Below are positions 50,612 to 58,977 of a stretch of 64,000 bases of DNA, in pieces. The notes under the pieces were generated by a model. The model saw only the letters and a program-made list of their open reading frames with translations, was not told where the DNA came from and did not search any database. The DNA comes from CAZKWG01 sp964615375 (GTDB lineage Bacteria > Myxococcota_A > UBA796 > CAZKWG01): positions 72,496 to 136,495 of the forward strand of contig CAZTOW010000026.1 of NCBI GenBank assembly GCA_964615375.1, given 5' to 3'. The translations under genes and the position numbers were made by a program. Every line of letters starts with the position of its first letter. Positions within the stretch are counted from its first letter, which is position 1.

Positions 50612-51487
50612 CTGAGCGTCCTCCGGAAGCTGGCGTACACCGCCCTCGTCTTCGCGATCTTCCTGGCGCTGCTGGAGGGCGCGCTCACCCTGTGGGCCCC
50701 GCTCTCGGTCTGGCTGAGAGCCGAGCCCCTGCGCGCCGGCGAGGGCCGCCCCGTGGTCTGCCTGGGCGACTCGGTGACCATGGGCTTCGGCCTCCCCCGC
50801 GAGCAGAGCTGGCCGTCCGAGCTCCAGCGCTGGCTGGCGGTGCGGGGCGTGGACGCCCAGGTCACGAACCGCGCGGCCGGCGGCTCCAAGGTCGGCCACG
50901 TCGCCCAGCGCGACGCCCCCTGGCTCGCCCGCCTGCCCGAGCAGAGCCGCCCCCTGGTCCTGCTGATGGTCGGCCACAACGATCTGCTGGCCTGGGGCGG
51001 CATGGGCGGTGTGCGCGACGGCGCCCCTCCCCCGCCCGGCGCCCCCGCCTGGGAGCCCCGACTGCTGCGCCTCCTGCGCTGGGGGGTGGGCATGGCCCGC
51101 GAGGAGCTGCCCCAGCAGCGGATCTCCGAGGAGGATGTCCAGCTCTTCGCCGAGCAGGTGCGCCTCCTGTCCAAGGCGGCCCGCGGGCGCGGCGGGGAGC
51201 TGGTCCTGCTGACCTACCTCATCCCCGGCGAGGCCCCCGCGGGCGCCGAGGCCCGGTGGGCCGACGTGCTGGCGAAGAAGCGCGAGCACCAGCTGGCCAT
51301 CAACGATCTCCTCCGTCGGGTGTCCGCCGCGGAGCAGCTCCCGCTGATGGACCTGGCCCGGGGCGTCCCGGTCCCCGGGACCTGGGATCCGGCCTGGTTC
51401 CTGGACGACGTCCACCTGGCGCCCGAGGGCGCGCGCCGCGTGGCCGAGGCCGTGGGCGGGTGGCTGGAGACCGAGGGGAAATTATAA
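50612..51487 (+). CDS. Membrane-anchored SGNH/GDSL hydrolase, probably CTG-started
   Basis: A SGNH hydrolase with the blocks GDSVTMG, GGSKVG, GHNDLL and the C-terminal DDVHLAP (Asp and His). The first standard start is GTG 50753, which begins only four residues before the GDS motif. In-frame sequence upstream, to the stop of the previous gene at 50608, encodes SVLRKLAYTALVFAIFL and so on, a clear signal-anchor helix, and contains no ATG, GTG or TTG. The codon just after the PP2C stop is CTG 50612, preceded by GGTGG. I therefore take CTG as the likely start (291 residues). Substrates of such esterases are often acylated sugars or lipids. Confidence 0.78.
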   Translation: MSVLRKLAYTALVFAIFLALLEGALTLWAPLSVWLRAEPLRAGEGRPVVCLGDSVTMGFGLPREQSWPSELQRWLAVRGVDAQVTNRAAGGSKVGHVAQRDAPWLARLPEQSRPLVLLMVGHNDLLAWGGMGGVRDGAPPPPGAPAWEPRLLRLLRWGVGMAREELPQQRISEEDVQLFAEQVRLLSKAARGRGGELVLLTYLIPGEAPAGAEARWADVLAKKREHQLAINDLLRRVSAAEQLPLMDLARGVPVPGTWDPAWFLDDVHLAPEGARRVAEAVGGWLETEGKL

Positions 51488-51516
51488 TGTTTAGTTTCAA
51501 CTCAAAATAAAATAGA
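51479..51516. other. AT-rich island between convergent genes
   Basis: About 38 bases with only six G or C, in a region otherwise near 70 percent G+C. It holds the stop codons of the SGNH hydrolase (51485-51487) and of the vWA-like gene on the minus strand (51497-51499). It contains TTTAGTT and AACTCAAA arms of weak dyad symmetry. I read it as a two-way transcription end. TATAAT at 51483 is likely chance. Confidence 0.6.
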
Positions 51517-53161
51517 TCCGCTCCCCCACCCGGTAGACGTGGTCCACCTGCAGGCCGGCGATGCGCTCGGTCTCGTCCACCGGCGCCCAGCCCGCGCTCG
51601 AGGCCAGTCGCCGCTCCAGGCGCTCGCCCCGCGCCACCCGGGCCGCGCCGTCGGTGGTGGGCTCCAGCACCAGCGCTGCCCCCTCGAGGTCCAGGGCGGG
51701 ATCGCCGCGCTCGTCGAAGGGGACGGGGCCGGGCCAGAGGGGGCGCCGATCCGAGGCCAGGCGCCCCAGCAGCAGGGGCCGGGCGCGGCGCAGACCGGGC
51801 TCCGAGCTGGCCAGCCGCACGCTGAGGCCGGGGGCGAAGCGCGGAGCCCGCCGGAGCCCGAGCAGGGCCAGCACGCCGCCCGCCAGCACCAGGGTGACCA
51901 GCACGCCGGGCCCGCGGCAGAGCAGCAGGCTCTGACCCTCCACCGCGTAGATCACGGGGATGGTGGCGAGGAGGTGGCCGGAGCCCTCGTCCCGCTGCAC
52001 GAAGCGCACGCTGAGCGGATCGTCCCCGGGCTCGGGGGCGTCCGCGCAGCAGGGCGGGGCCTGGGCGCAGACCTGCCAGCGCAGCACCGGGCTCGCGCCC
52101 TCCTGACCGGGGGCGGGCGAGCAGAGCAGGGTCACGCGCCCCGGGGCCGAGGGCTGGCAGAGCACGTCGAGCTGCTCCGCGCGCGCCGAGCCGGAGAGGT
52201 CGAGCTCCGCGCAGCGCCGCGTCGCCGAGGGCCCGCTCTCCCAGCGCCCGAGATCGACGGTGTCCGGGCTCATGCGCAGGAGCGGGCCGAATTCGCCGTC
52301 CACCCAGACGCTCGCGCTGGCCTGGAGCTCCACGTCGGCGTCGCGCACGCGGAAGCTCCCGGCGGTGAGCCCCTCCGGGCCGGGCGGGGTCCAGCGCGCG
52401 GACCAGCGCCCGTCCGCCTGGAGCTCGAAGGGCTGCGCCGTGCCGCCCACCTCGAAGCGGGCGTCGAAGGAGCCCAGGAAGAGCGACCTTGGATCGAGGA
52501 CCTGCCCGTCGCGCTCCAGCCAGCCGCGGACCGCCACCGTCCGCCCCGCCAGGGCCTCCTCCGGCAGCGACATCCGGGCCACCACCCCCGCGGGCCAGCG
52601 CGCGGGCAGCGGGAGCGCCGGTCGGCTGGCCCGACGGAGCGCCGCGCTCACCGCCTCCGGATCCAGGACGGCGGTCTCCAGGACCCAGGGCGAGCTGGCC
52701 AGCCGCGCGGCCGCGCCCCCCTCCCCGAGCCCCACCCAGGCGAGCGAGATCGGAGCGTCCACCGCGAGCGCGCGCCGAAGGGCCTCGGGCGTCGGGGCCC
52801 CGGCGGGCTCCCCATGGATCAGCACCACCGCCGCCCGACGCTCCCGGGCGCTGGTCTCCAGCACGGCGCGCGCGGCGTAGAGGGCGGGCAGCAGGCTCCC
52901 CTCCCCTACCGGGGCCAGGGCCTCGACCTGCTCGGGCTCGGTGAGGATCTCGGGCGGCTCCCCCACCTCCGGGGCCAGGCCCACCACGGTCACCCGCGCG
53001 TCCGTGCCCTCGAGCGCGCGCATGAGCGCCGCCGCCGCGCGCTCCTGCCCCCGCCCCAGCGGGCCGCGCTCCAGGGCCGCCCGGTTGTCCAGCACCAGCA
53101 CGAGCTCCGAGCCCGGCGCCGCCAGCGCCGCGAGCACCCAGAGGAGCAGCGCGACCATCAT
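51497..53161 (-). CDS. vWA-like membrane protein
   Basis: A 554-residue protein with a signal peptide, then a von Willebrand A-like domain (about residues 18-185, with LVLVLDNRAALERG and VVLIHGEP). The MIDAS DxSxS is replaced by DNRAA, so metal binding is doubtful. A beta-rich, Cys-containing region (about 190-395; pairs CSPAPG, CAQAPPCC) follows, then one transmembrane helix (GVLVTLVLAGGVLALLGL) and a cytoplasmic domain that may be FHA-like (SVRLASSEPGLRRARPLLLGR...). The last codons lie in the AT-rich island. Function unknown; an envelope sensor is a guess. ATG 53161 and the ATG next to it are both possible starts. Confidence 0.72.
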   Translation of the reverse strand: MMVALLLWVLAALAAPGSELVLVLDNRAALERGPLGRGQERAAAALMRALEGTDARVTVVGLAPEVGEPPEILTEPEQVEALAPVGEGSLLPALYAARAVLETSARERRAAVVLIHGEPAGAPTPEALRRALAVDAPISLAWVGLGEGGAAARLASSPWVLETAVLDPEAVSAALRRASRPALPLPARWPAGVVARMSLPEEALAGRTVAVRGWLERDGQVLDPRSLFLGSFDARFEVGGTAQPFELQADGRWSARWTPPGPEGLTAGSFRVRDADVELQASASVWVDGEFGPLLRMSPDTVDLGRWESGPSATRRCAELDLSGSARAEQLDVLCQPSAPGRVTLLCSPAPGQEGASPVLRWQVCAQAPPCCADAPEPGDDPLSVRFVQRDEGSGHLLATIPVIYAVEGQSLLLCRGPGVLVTLVLAGGVLALLGLRRAPRFAPGLSVRLASSEPGLRRARPLLLGRLASDRRPLWPGPVPFDERGDPALDLEGAALVLEPTTDGAARVARGERLERRLASSAGWAPVDETERIAGLQVDHVYRVGERIYFILS

Positions 53162-53200
53162 GCCTCACCTCTATCCGCGCCGAGGTAGGATCGCAGCAGC

Positions 53201-54223
53201 ATGCCCGCCGCCTGGAACCCGCCCAACCGCTTCGACCCGCGCGAGATCGACTGGGAGGAGCCGCCGCCCCCCGCGCGCGTGGAGGTCGTCGAGGACGACA
53301 CGCAGGGGGCGCTGAGCCGCAACGACAGCCCGGACATCCCGTTCACCTGGAGCCTCAACCCCTACCGCGGCTGCACCCACGCCTGCGCCTACTGCTACGC
53401 GCGGCCCACCCACGAGTACCTGGGCTACGGGGCCGGCACCGACTTCGAGCGCGTCATCGTCGTGAAGCGCCGCGCCCCGTCCCTGCTGGAGGAGGCCCTG
53501 CGCGCCCCGAGTTGGAAGGGTGAGGTCATCAACCTCTCGGGGGTGACCGACCCCTACCAGGCCCTCGAGCGGCGCTACGAGCTCACCCGCGCCTGCCTCG
53601 CGGTCTGCGTTCGCTACCGGAACCCGGTCGCGCTGATCACGCGCTCGCCCCTCATCACGCGCGACCTCGACCTGCTCAGCGCGCTCCACGAGCACCGGGC
53701 CGTCTACGTGAGCGTGAGCCTGCCCATCGTGGACCCCGAGCTCGCCCGCCTCATCGAGCCCGGCGCCCCGCCGCCCGCCGCCCGCCTGCGCGCCATCGAG
53801 GCCCTCACCCAGGCCGGGATCCCCGTGGGCGTGAACGTCTCGCCGCTCATCCCTGGGCTCAACGACGCGGGCGTGCCCGAGGCCCTCAAGAGCGCCCGCG
53901 AGGCCGGGGCGCGGTGGGCCTTCGCCCAGCTCGTGCGCCTGCCGGGCGCGGCGGCCCCCGTCTTCGAGGCCCGGGTGCGCGAGGCCCTCCCGCTCCGCGC
54001 CGAGAGCATCCTGCGCCGGCTCGCCGAGGCGCGCGACGGCAAGCTCAACGACGCCCGCTTCCACGCCCGCATGAAGGGCCACGGGCAGGGCTGGGAGGCG
54101 ACCATGCAGCTCTTCCGGCTCTACCGCAAGCGCCTGGGCTACGAGGACGAGCCGCCCGAACCCCCGGATCCGAGTCCCTTCCGCCGCCCCGGCGAGGGCC
54201 AGCAGCAGCGCCTCTTCCGTTGA
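53201..54223 (+). CDS. Spore-photoproduct-lyase-like radical SAM protein (Rv2578c/PA0069 type)
   Basis: A 340-residue radical SAM protein. The cluster motif CX3CX2C is CTHACAYC near residue 58, preceded by the RNDSPDIPFTWSLNPYRGC segment common to this group. The rest is a partial TIM barrel (VTDPYQALERRYELTRACL). These proteins are often annotated as SplB-like and may act in DNA repair; the group is little studied. The end is Pro-rich (PPEPPDPSPF). A GGATCGC leader lies between it and the divergent vWA-like gene (39 bases), where a shared promoter region must be. Confidence 0.87.
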   Translation: MPAAWNPPNRFDPREIDWEEPPPPARVEVVEDDTQGALSRNDSPDIPFTWSLNPYRGCTHACAYCYARPTHEYLGYGAGTDFERVIVVKRRAPSLLEEALRAPSWKGEVINLSGVTDPYQALERRYELTRACLAVCVRYRNPVALITRSPLITRDLDLLSALHEHRAVYVSVSLPIVDPELARLIEPGAPPPAARLRAIEALTQAGIPVGVNVSPLIPGLNDAGVPEALKSAREAGARWAFAQLVRLPGAAAPVFEARVREALPLRAESILRRLAEARDGKLNDARFHARMKGHGQGWEATMQLFRLYRKRLGYEDEPPEPPDPSPFRRPGEGQQQRLFR

Positions 54224-54283
54224 GGAGGCTTGCGGGCGGCGGCAGGCGCGGGCACAGCATAGAGGTACGAAGGAGGAGCCCCC

Positions 54284-55894
54284 ATGTCCAGATACCTGTC
54301 CGCGCTCACGGCCCTGTTCCTGTTCGGCTGCAACGGCGACAAGGAGGGCGACGACACCAGCGCCCCCGACGACTCCGGGGCCGAAGGCGAGGGCGAGGGC
54401 GAGGGTGAAGGCGAGGGTGAAGGCGAGGGTGAGGGCGAAGGCGAGAGCTCCATGGTGGACGTCTACATGGACGAGGACATGGACGCCATGCTGGTGGGCG
54501 ACGCCCAGTCCGACGCGGCCGGCTCCAGCGTCCTCGCGCCGGGCGACGTGGACGGTGACGGGCTCCCTGACCTCGCGGTGGGCGCCGAGTTCCACACGGG
54601 CGACGCGACCTGGAGCGGGGCGGTCTACCTCGTGACCACCACGCCCGAGGGGGCCATGGATCTGCGCGAGGCCTCCGGCTACCGCATCTTCGGCGAGGCG
54701 GAGAACGACCGGGTGGGCGGCTACGTGGGCGCGCCGGGCGACGTGGACCTGGACGGGCGGGCCGACATGCTGGTGGGCGCGCCGCTCTCCAACTCTGCCT
54801 ACGCGTCGGGCGGCGCGGCCTACTACGTGAGCGCGGACAACTTCATCACCAACGGCAACGTCACCCTGGACGAGGCGGACGCCATCATCTACGGCGGCGA
54901 CATCCTGGACCGCGCCGGGGTCTCGCTGGCCGGGCTGGGCGACGTGGACGAGGACGGCTCGCCCGACGTGGCCATCGGCGTCATCGGCTCGGACGTGGGC
55001 GGCGACGAGAACGGCGCGGTCTTCGTCGTCAACGGCGAGCTCCTCCAGGAGCTGGGCGCCGTGGAGACCACCGCGCTCCCGCTCGCCTACGCGGGCTCGT
55101 TCGAGGGCCAGGCCCTCGGGGACGTCGTGGCGGGCATCGGCGACGTGGACGGGGACGGCATCTACGACATGGGCATCGGCTACCCCTCTGACGAGGACTC
55201 CGACGACAGCGAGGGCTACGCCTTCCTGCTCCTGGGCGAGGGCGCGCTGTATGAGGCCGACGGGGTCATGAGCGTAGACGACGCCGACTGGACCTGGCAG
55301 GGCATGGAGTCGGGCGGCGCGGCCGGCTCGTCGGTGGCGACCATCGGCGACATGGAGGGCGACGGGCTCGACGACGTGCTGATCGGCGCGCCGCGGGTGG
55401 ACGGCGAGCTGGACGGCGACGAGCTCCTGGACAGCGGCGTGGTCCACGTCCTCTACAGCTCGGGCGCGCTCAGCGGGCCGGAGGGCTCGGAGAACCTGAG
55501 CTTCGCCGACGTGCGCATCGACGGCGGGCAGTGGCTCCTGGACTGCGGGATCCGGCTGAGCTCGGCGGGTGACGTGGACGGGGACGGCCAGAACGACCTG
55601 CTCGTGGGCACGAACTCGGCGGACTACAGCACCAGCTACTCGGACCCGACCTACCTCGCGCTCTCCAGCGGCGTGCTGAACGGCGCGTCGGGGACGATCT
55701 CGCTCTATGACTCCGACTACGGCTTCCGCACCACGCTGCGGGACCACTACCCGGGCACCGCGCAGGCGGGCATCGGCGACCGGAACGGCGACGGCCTCAG
55801 CGAGCTCGCCTTCGGCGCCTACGGCTACGACTGGCTCGACGACAAGGACCAGAAGGTCAACGCCGGGGCGGTGTTCCTCTTCTTCACGCTCTGA
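54284..55894 (+). CDS. FG-GAP repeat (integrin-alpha-like) lipoprotein
   Basis: A 536-residue surface lipoprotein. The signal ends LFLFGC with the lipidated Cys at about residue 16. An acidic linker with a ten-unit Glu-Gly repeat follows (about 34-53). Then come seven FG-GAP-type segments such as GDVDGDGLPDLAVGA, GDVDLDGRADMLVGAP, GDVDEDGSPDVAIG, GDVDGDGIYDMGIG, GDMEGDGLDDVLIGAP, GDVDGDGQNDLLVG and GDRNGDGLSELAFGA. Seven units and the DxDxDG calcium sites make a closed beta-propeller as in integrin alpha. Such lipoproteins are numerous in Myxococcota and may take part in adhesion. AGGAGG is about seven bases before ATG 54284. Confidence 0.92.
   Translation: MSRYLSALTALFLFGCNGDKEGDDTSAPDDSGAEGEGEGEGEGEGEGEGEGEGESSMVDVYMDEDMDAMLVGDAQSDAAGSSVLAPGDVDGDGLPDLAVGAEFHTGDATWSGAVYLVTTTPEGAMDLREASGYRIFGEAENDRVGGYVGAPGDVDLDGRADMLVGAPLSNSAYASGGAAYYVSADNFITNGNVTLDEADAIIYGGDILDRAGVSLAGLGDVDEDGSPDVAIGVIGSDVGGDENGAVFVVNGELLQELGAVETTALPLAYAGSFEGQALGDVVAGIGDVDGDGIYDMGIGYPSDEDSDDSEGYAFLLLGEGALYEADGVMSVDDADWTWQGMESGGAAGSSVATIGDMEGDGLDDVLIGAPRVDGELDGDELLDSGVVHVLYSSGALSGPEGSENLSFADVRIDGGQWLLDCGIRLSSAGDVDGDGQNDLLVGTNSADYSTSYSDPTYLALSSGVLNGASGTISLYDSDYGFRTTLRDHYPGTAQAGIGDRNGDGLSELAFGAYGYDWLDDKDQKVNAGAVFLFFTL
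54383..54442 (+). repeat. Ten-unit hexanucleotide repeat encoding Glu-Gly
   Basis: GA(A/G)GG(C/T) is repeated ten times in frame, giving the Glu-Gly linker of the FG-GAP lipoprotein. Changes in unit number would lengthen or shorten the linker without a frameshift. Confidence 0.9.
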
Positions 55895-55901
55895 AGGACC
55901 G

Positions 55902-56789
55902 ATGCTCTCCTGGACTCAGGCCGGCGCCGTCGCGCGCCCCACCGCCGTTCAGATCCGCGTGCAGCGCAGCTACCCCGGCCGCATCCGGGCGGGGGCGCCC
56001 GTGCCGACGCGCTCGATGTCGCGCGAGGAGCTGCTGGACAACGTCCGCTGGTTCACCGCCGGGCTGCGCACGCCGCGGACCACGCCCTGCGACACGCTGC
56101 TGCTCTCGGGCGTGGGCGTGGCCGCGCGCGAGGACACCCCGGACGCCATCGATCTGGCGCGGGCGGAGGGCATGGGGCGCGTCACCCTGCACGTCGGGGT
56201 GGAGGATCTGGGCGGGCTGGACGTGCGGCGCTTCGCCGGGCGGGTCGATCAGCTGGTGGTGCCCGTGCAGCCCGGCGGCGATCTGGTGGCAGGGGCGCAG
56301 GCCATCCAGGCGGCGACGGCGGTGGGCCTGCCCGTGGCGGCCAACACCACGCTGACGGCGAACGCCCTCCCCGGGCTCTCCGCGGCGGCGCGCGTGCTGG
56401 CCTCGGCCCGGCCGAGCACGCTCACGTTCACCTACCCCTTCCCCATCAACGGCGGGGACGCCTCCGATGTGCCCCTGCCCGCCCGCGCCGTGGCCGCGCT
56501 GCGCGAGGCGCTGATGATCCTGGACGCCGCCGGGCTCCCCGCCAGCGTCAAGGGCCTGCCCGCCTGCTACCTGGGCAACGAGGCCGGGCGGCTGCGGCGC
56601 ACGGCGAACCGGTGGTACGTGGACGCCGATCACCAGAAGGATCGGGCCCTGCTCTTCTTCCCCGACGTCGTGTCCTTCCACAAGGACGAGGTCTGCCGCT
56701 TCTGCAGCCGCGACGGGGCCTGCGACGGCTTCTTCGCCGCCTATCTGCGTCGGCCCGGCTTCCCGCCGCTGGAGCCCACAGATAAATAA
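55902..56789 (+). CDS. Radical-SAM-fold protein that has lost the CX3CX2C cluster motif
   Basis: A 295-residue protein. The order of segments fits a radical SAM barrel: IRVQRSYPGRIRAG where CX3CX2C should be, LLDNVRWFTAG, then LLLSGVGVA where GGEP-type residues occur, and a C-terminal part with Cys222 (ACYLG), then Cys265, Cys268 and Cys274 (CRFCSRDGACDGFF), as in auxiliary clusters of radical SAM enzymes. No CX3CX2C is present anywhere. It could bind an Fe-S cluster at the C-terminus without SAM chemistry. It begins seven bases after the FG-GAP gene, so it is probably cotranscribed. I am unsure of the fold assignment, but the C-terminal motif is clear. Confidence 0.65.
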   Translation: MLSWTQAGAVARPTAVQIRVQRSYPGRIRAGAPVPTRSMSREELLDNVRWFTAGLRTPRTTPCDTLLLSGVGVAAREDTPDAIDLARAEGMGRVTLHVGVEDLGGLDVRRFAGRVDQLVVPVQPGGDLVAGAQAIQAATAVGLPVAANTTLTANALPGLSAAARVLASARPSTLTFTYPFPINGGDASDVPLPARAVAALREALMILDAAGLPASVKGLPACYLGNEAGRLRRTANRWYVDADHQKDRALLFFPDVVSFHKDEVCRFCSRDGACDGFFAAYLRRPGFPPLEPTDK

Positions 56790-56803
56790 ACTTATTAGTT
56801 TAT
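56786..56803. terminator. AT-rich bidirectional hairpin between convergent genes
   Basis: A 7-bp stem ATAAACT / AGTTTAT with a TATT loop. It holds the stop codon TAA of the plus-strand gene and TAA of the minus-strand gene. Only four of 26 surrounding bases (56780-56805) are G or C, in sharp contrast to the flanks. Confidence 0.55.
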
Positions 56804-58000
56804 CTTCGCCTTGACCTGCGTGAGCTGGCTCGCGGCGCGCTCCGCGTAGGGGCTGTCGCTGGCGGCGACGGCCTCGAGGGCCTCGAGGGCCTGGCCCAGG
56901 TTGCCCGAGAGGATCTGGGCCTGAGCGTAGTACCAGCGGGCGGCGGGGGTGGCGGTCGGGTCGCGGCCCAGGGTCTCCAGGGTCATGAGCGCGGCGGCGG
57001 CGTCGCCCGCGCAGACGAAGCTGCCTCCCTCCAGGGTCCAGAGGCGGCGGTCCTCGGGGTGGGCGCGGCGGGCGGCGCGGAAGCGGGCCCCGGCCGAGCG
57101 GCAGTCCCCCTTCTCCAGCAGCAGGACGCCGGACTTCGCGTACTCGGGGACGTCCTCGCTCGCGCCGACGGCGGGCGGCGTGCGATCGGCGATGGCGGCG
57201 ATGGCCGGGTCCACCGTGGCCTTCAGCTCGGCCTCGCGCTGGGAGGACCACCACCAGTAGCCCGCTCCGCCCAGCACGATCAGCGGCAGCAGGCCCTTGA
57301 GCCAGCCGGAGCTGGACCGGGGTGGGGGAGCGGCGGCGCGGGAGGCGGAGCTCCGAGCCCCGGGGCGGGCTCCGGGGCGCCCGGACTCCGCGCGCGAGGG
57401 CTCCGTGCGCTGGCTCTCGGTGCGGGTGGAGCGCCGCTCCATCTCCTCGAGGGCGGCCTGCGCGGCGGCCTCCATCGCGTCCTCGGCGTGCTCGTGGACC
57501 GCCTCCTCCAGCGCGGCGGGGGTGGTGTCGTGGGTGGCGGTCGCGGCGGAGCGCACCACCTCCTTGACCAGCCGGCAGTCCTCGGCGCAGGAGGAGCAGG
57601 TCTCCAGGTGGCGCTGGTAGGCCTCACGCTGCGCCGCGGGCAGGGCCTCGGGGGTGAGCGAGAGGGCCACGGCGATGGGGGGCGGCAGGTGGGCGCTCCC
57701 GGCCATGGGGCGACCGGAGCGCATGGCCTCCACCGCGTGGCGGGCGGAGCTCATGAGCGCCAGCGCGTTGAGGGTGGCGGCCGAGTCCCCGCCCCGGGCC
57801 ATGACCTCCCGGGCGATGTTCGCCGTCATCTCGCGGCGGCGCTCCTCGTTCTCCACCAGGATGCGCCCGCCGTTGCCCTCCGCCGCGCGCAAGGCCGGGT
57901 TCGACAGCACCCGCTCGGCGGTGGTCCTCAGCGCGTTGCGAACCGCGGTGGCCGCGGCTCCTTCTCCCTGCTTCCAGCGTGCGACCAGCGCGTCGTCCAT
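56795..58000 (-). CDS. Zinc-finger (anti-sigma-like) TPR membrane protein
   Basis: A 401-residue protein. The N-terminus is a soluble helical region and an anti-sigma-type zinc motif HLETCSSCAEDC (about residues 130-142). Next come an acidic/Ala-rich linker, an Arg/Ser/Pro stretch, one transmembrane helix (LLPLIVLGGAGYWWW, about 235-250) and a periplasmic TPR-like domain to the end. Such proteins may hold a sigma factor or a partner on the cytoplasmic side while sensing the periplasm; no sigma factor gene is adjacent. The gene is divergent from the GT9 glycosyltransferase gene. Confidence 0.72.
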   Translation of the reverse strand: MDDALVARWKQGEGAAATAVRNALRTTAERVLSNPALRAAEGNGGRILVENEERRREMTANIAREVMARGGDSAATLNALALMSSARHAVEAMRSGRPMAGSAHLPPPIAVALSLTPEALPAAQREAYQRHLETCSSCAEDCRLVKEVVRSAATATHDTTPAALEEAVHEHAEDAMEAAAQAALEEMERRSTRTESQRTEPSRAESGRPGARPGARSSASRAAAPPPRSSSGWLKGLLPLIVLGGAGYWWWSSQREAELKATVDPAIAAIADRTPPAVGASEDVPEYAKSGVLLLEKGDCRSAGARFRAARRAHPEDRRLWTLEGGSFVCAGDAAAALMTLETLGRDPTATPAARWYYAQAQILSGNLGQALEALEAVAASDSPYAERAASQLTQVKAKIN

Positions 58001-58104
58001 ACGAACATCCTATCAGTGTTTCGGCCGAGACCCTGGCCGGGGGGCCGCGCTCGTGGACAATTCAGGAGGCCGCGCCGGTGCGGCGAGGGGCGAGGAGCAG
58101 CGGG

Positions 58105-58932
58105 ATGCGCTGGCTGGTGGTGCGCGGTGGAGCGCTGGGAGACTTCGTGCTGACCCTGCCCGCGCTGGAGCGGGTCCGGGCCCGCGCCGAGCACCTGATC
58201 CTGGCGGCGAGCCCGCGCTACGCGCGTCTGAGGCCGGATCTCTACGACGCCCTCCTGGATCTGCGGGGGCCGGAGTCCCTCTGGCTCTTCGGGGCGGGCT
58301 CGCCGCCGCGCCCGCTGCCCGACGCCGCCCTCGTCTACACGCCGGGGGTGGCCGACACCCTGCGCGCGCTGGGGCTGCCCCTGGTCCTGGAGGCCGCGCC
58401 ACGCCCGCCGCCGGGGATTCACGCCGTGGACCACCTCCTCTCTCCGCTGGGGGAGCCCGATCCGCTCGCCCGACCGAGGATCTACGCCGCACCCTGGACC
58501 GCTCCCCTCCCCGGCCCCGCCCCCGTGGTGCTGGCCCCCGGCGCTGCGGCGCCCGCGAAGATCTGGCCCGGGTTCTCCGCCCTGGCCGACCGCCTGGCCG
58601 AGGCGGGCTGCCCCCACGTCTGGGTCCCGGGCCTGGACGAGGAGCCCCCGGAGATGCGGGGGGACGTGCTGCGCGGGCTGGACCTCGCCGGGCTGAGCGC
58701 GCTCGCGGCGGTGGCGGGGGCCTGGTGCGGGAACGACACGGGCACATCGCACCTCGCGGCGGCGGCTGGGGCGCCCGTCCTGGCCCTCTTCGGGCCCACC
58801 GACCCCGCCTGCTGGGCCCCGCGCCCCAGCCGCGTCGAGCTCTTGACGATCACACCCGAGAACGCCGCCTCCTGGCTGATGATCACGAGGATGAAGACAC
58901 TCGCCGCAGGAGCGGTGCACACTCGCGCCTGA
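58105..58932 (+). CDS. Glycosyltransferase family 9 (heptosyltransferase-like)
   Basis: A 275-residue GT-B protein of the ADP-heptose:LPS heptosyltransferase family. The N-terminal loop is GGALGDFVLTLPAL, and the donor-binding motif GNDTGTSHLAAAAGAPVLALFGPTDP sits near the C-terminus. It is shorter than WaaC or WaaF (about 320-350). It probably adds a sugar in lipopolysaccharide or another envelope glycan. GAGGAG is about six bases before ATG 58105. The leader 58001-58104 is the shared region with the zinc-finger gene; I see no clear promoter in it. Confidence 0.85.
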   Translation: MRWLVVRGGALGDFVLTLPALERVRARAEHLILAASPRYARLRPDLYDALLDLRGPESLWLFGAGSPPRPLPDAALVYTPGVADTLRALGLPLVLEAAPRPPPGIHAVDHLLSPLGEPDPLARPRIYAAPWTAPLPGPAPVVLAPGAAAPAKIWPGFSALADRLAEAGCPHVWVPGLDEEPPEMRGDVLRGLDLAGLSALAAVAGAWCGNDTGTSHLAAAAGAPVLALFGPTDPACWAPRPSRVELLTITPENAASWLMITRMKTLAAGAVHTRA

Positions 58933-58977
58933 ACCCGTTAAGACGGTGGGCCAGCCGTAAGGAAGCAGGAGAGACAC

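Noticed and set aside
44292..51415. Two very long minus-strand open frames opposite the phosphodiesterase and cytochrome genes
   Set aside because: Their sequences are Arg/Gly/His/Val-rich shadow translations of high-GC genes; the plus strand holds clear families throughout.
51483..51488. A perfect TATAAT box
   Set aside because: It lies in an AT-rich island between two convergent genes with no -35 box and no gene in front of it in the right direction.
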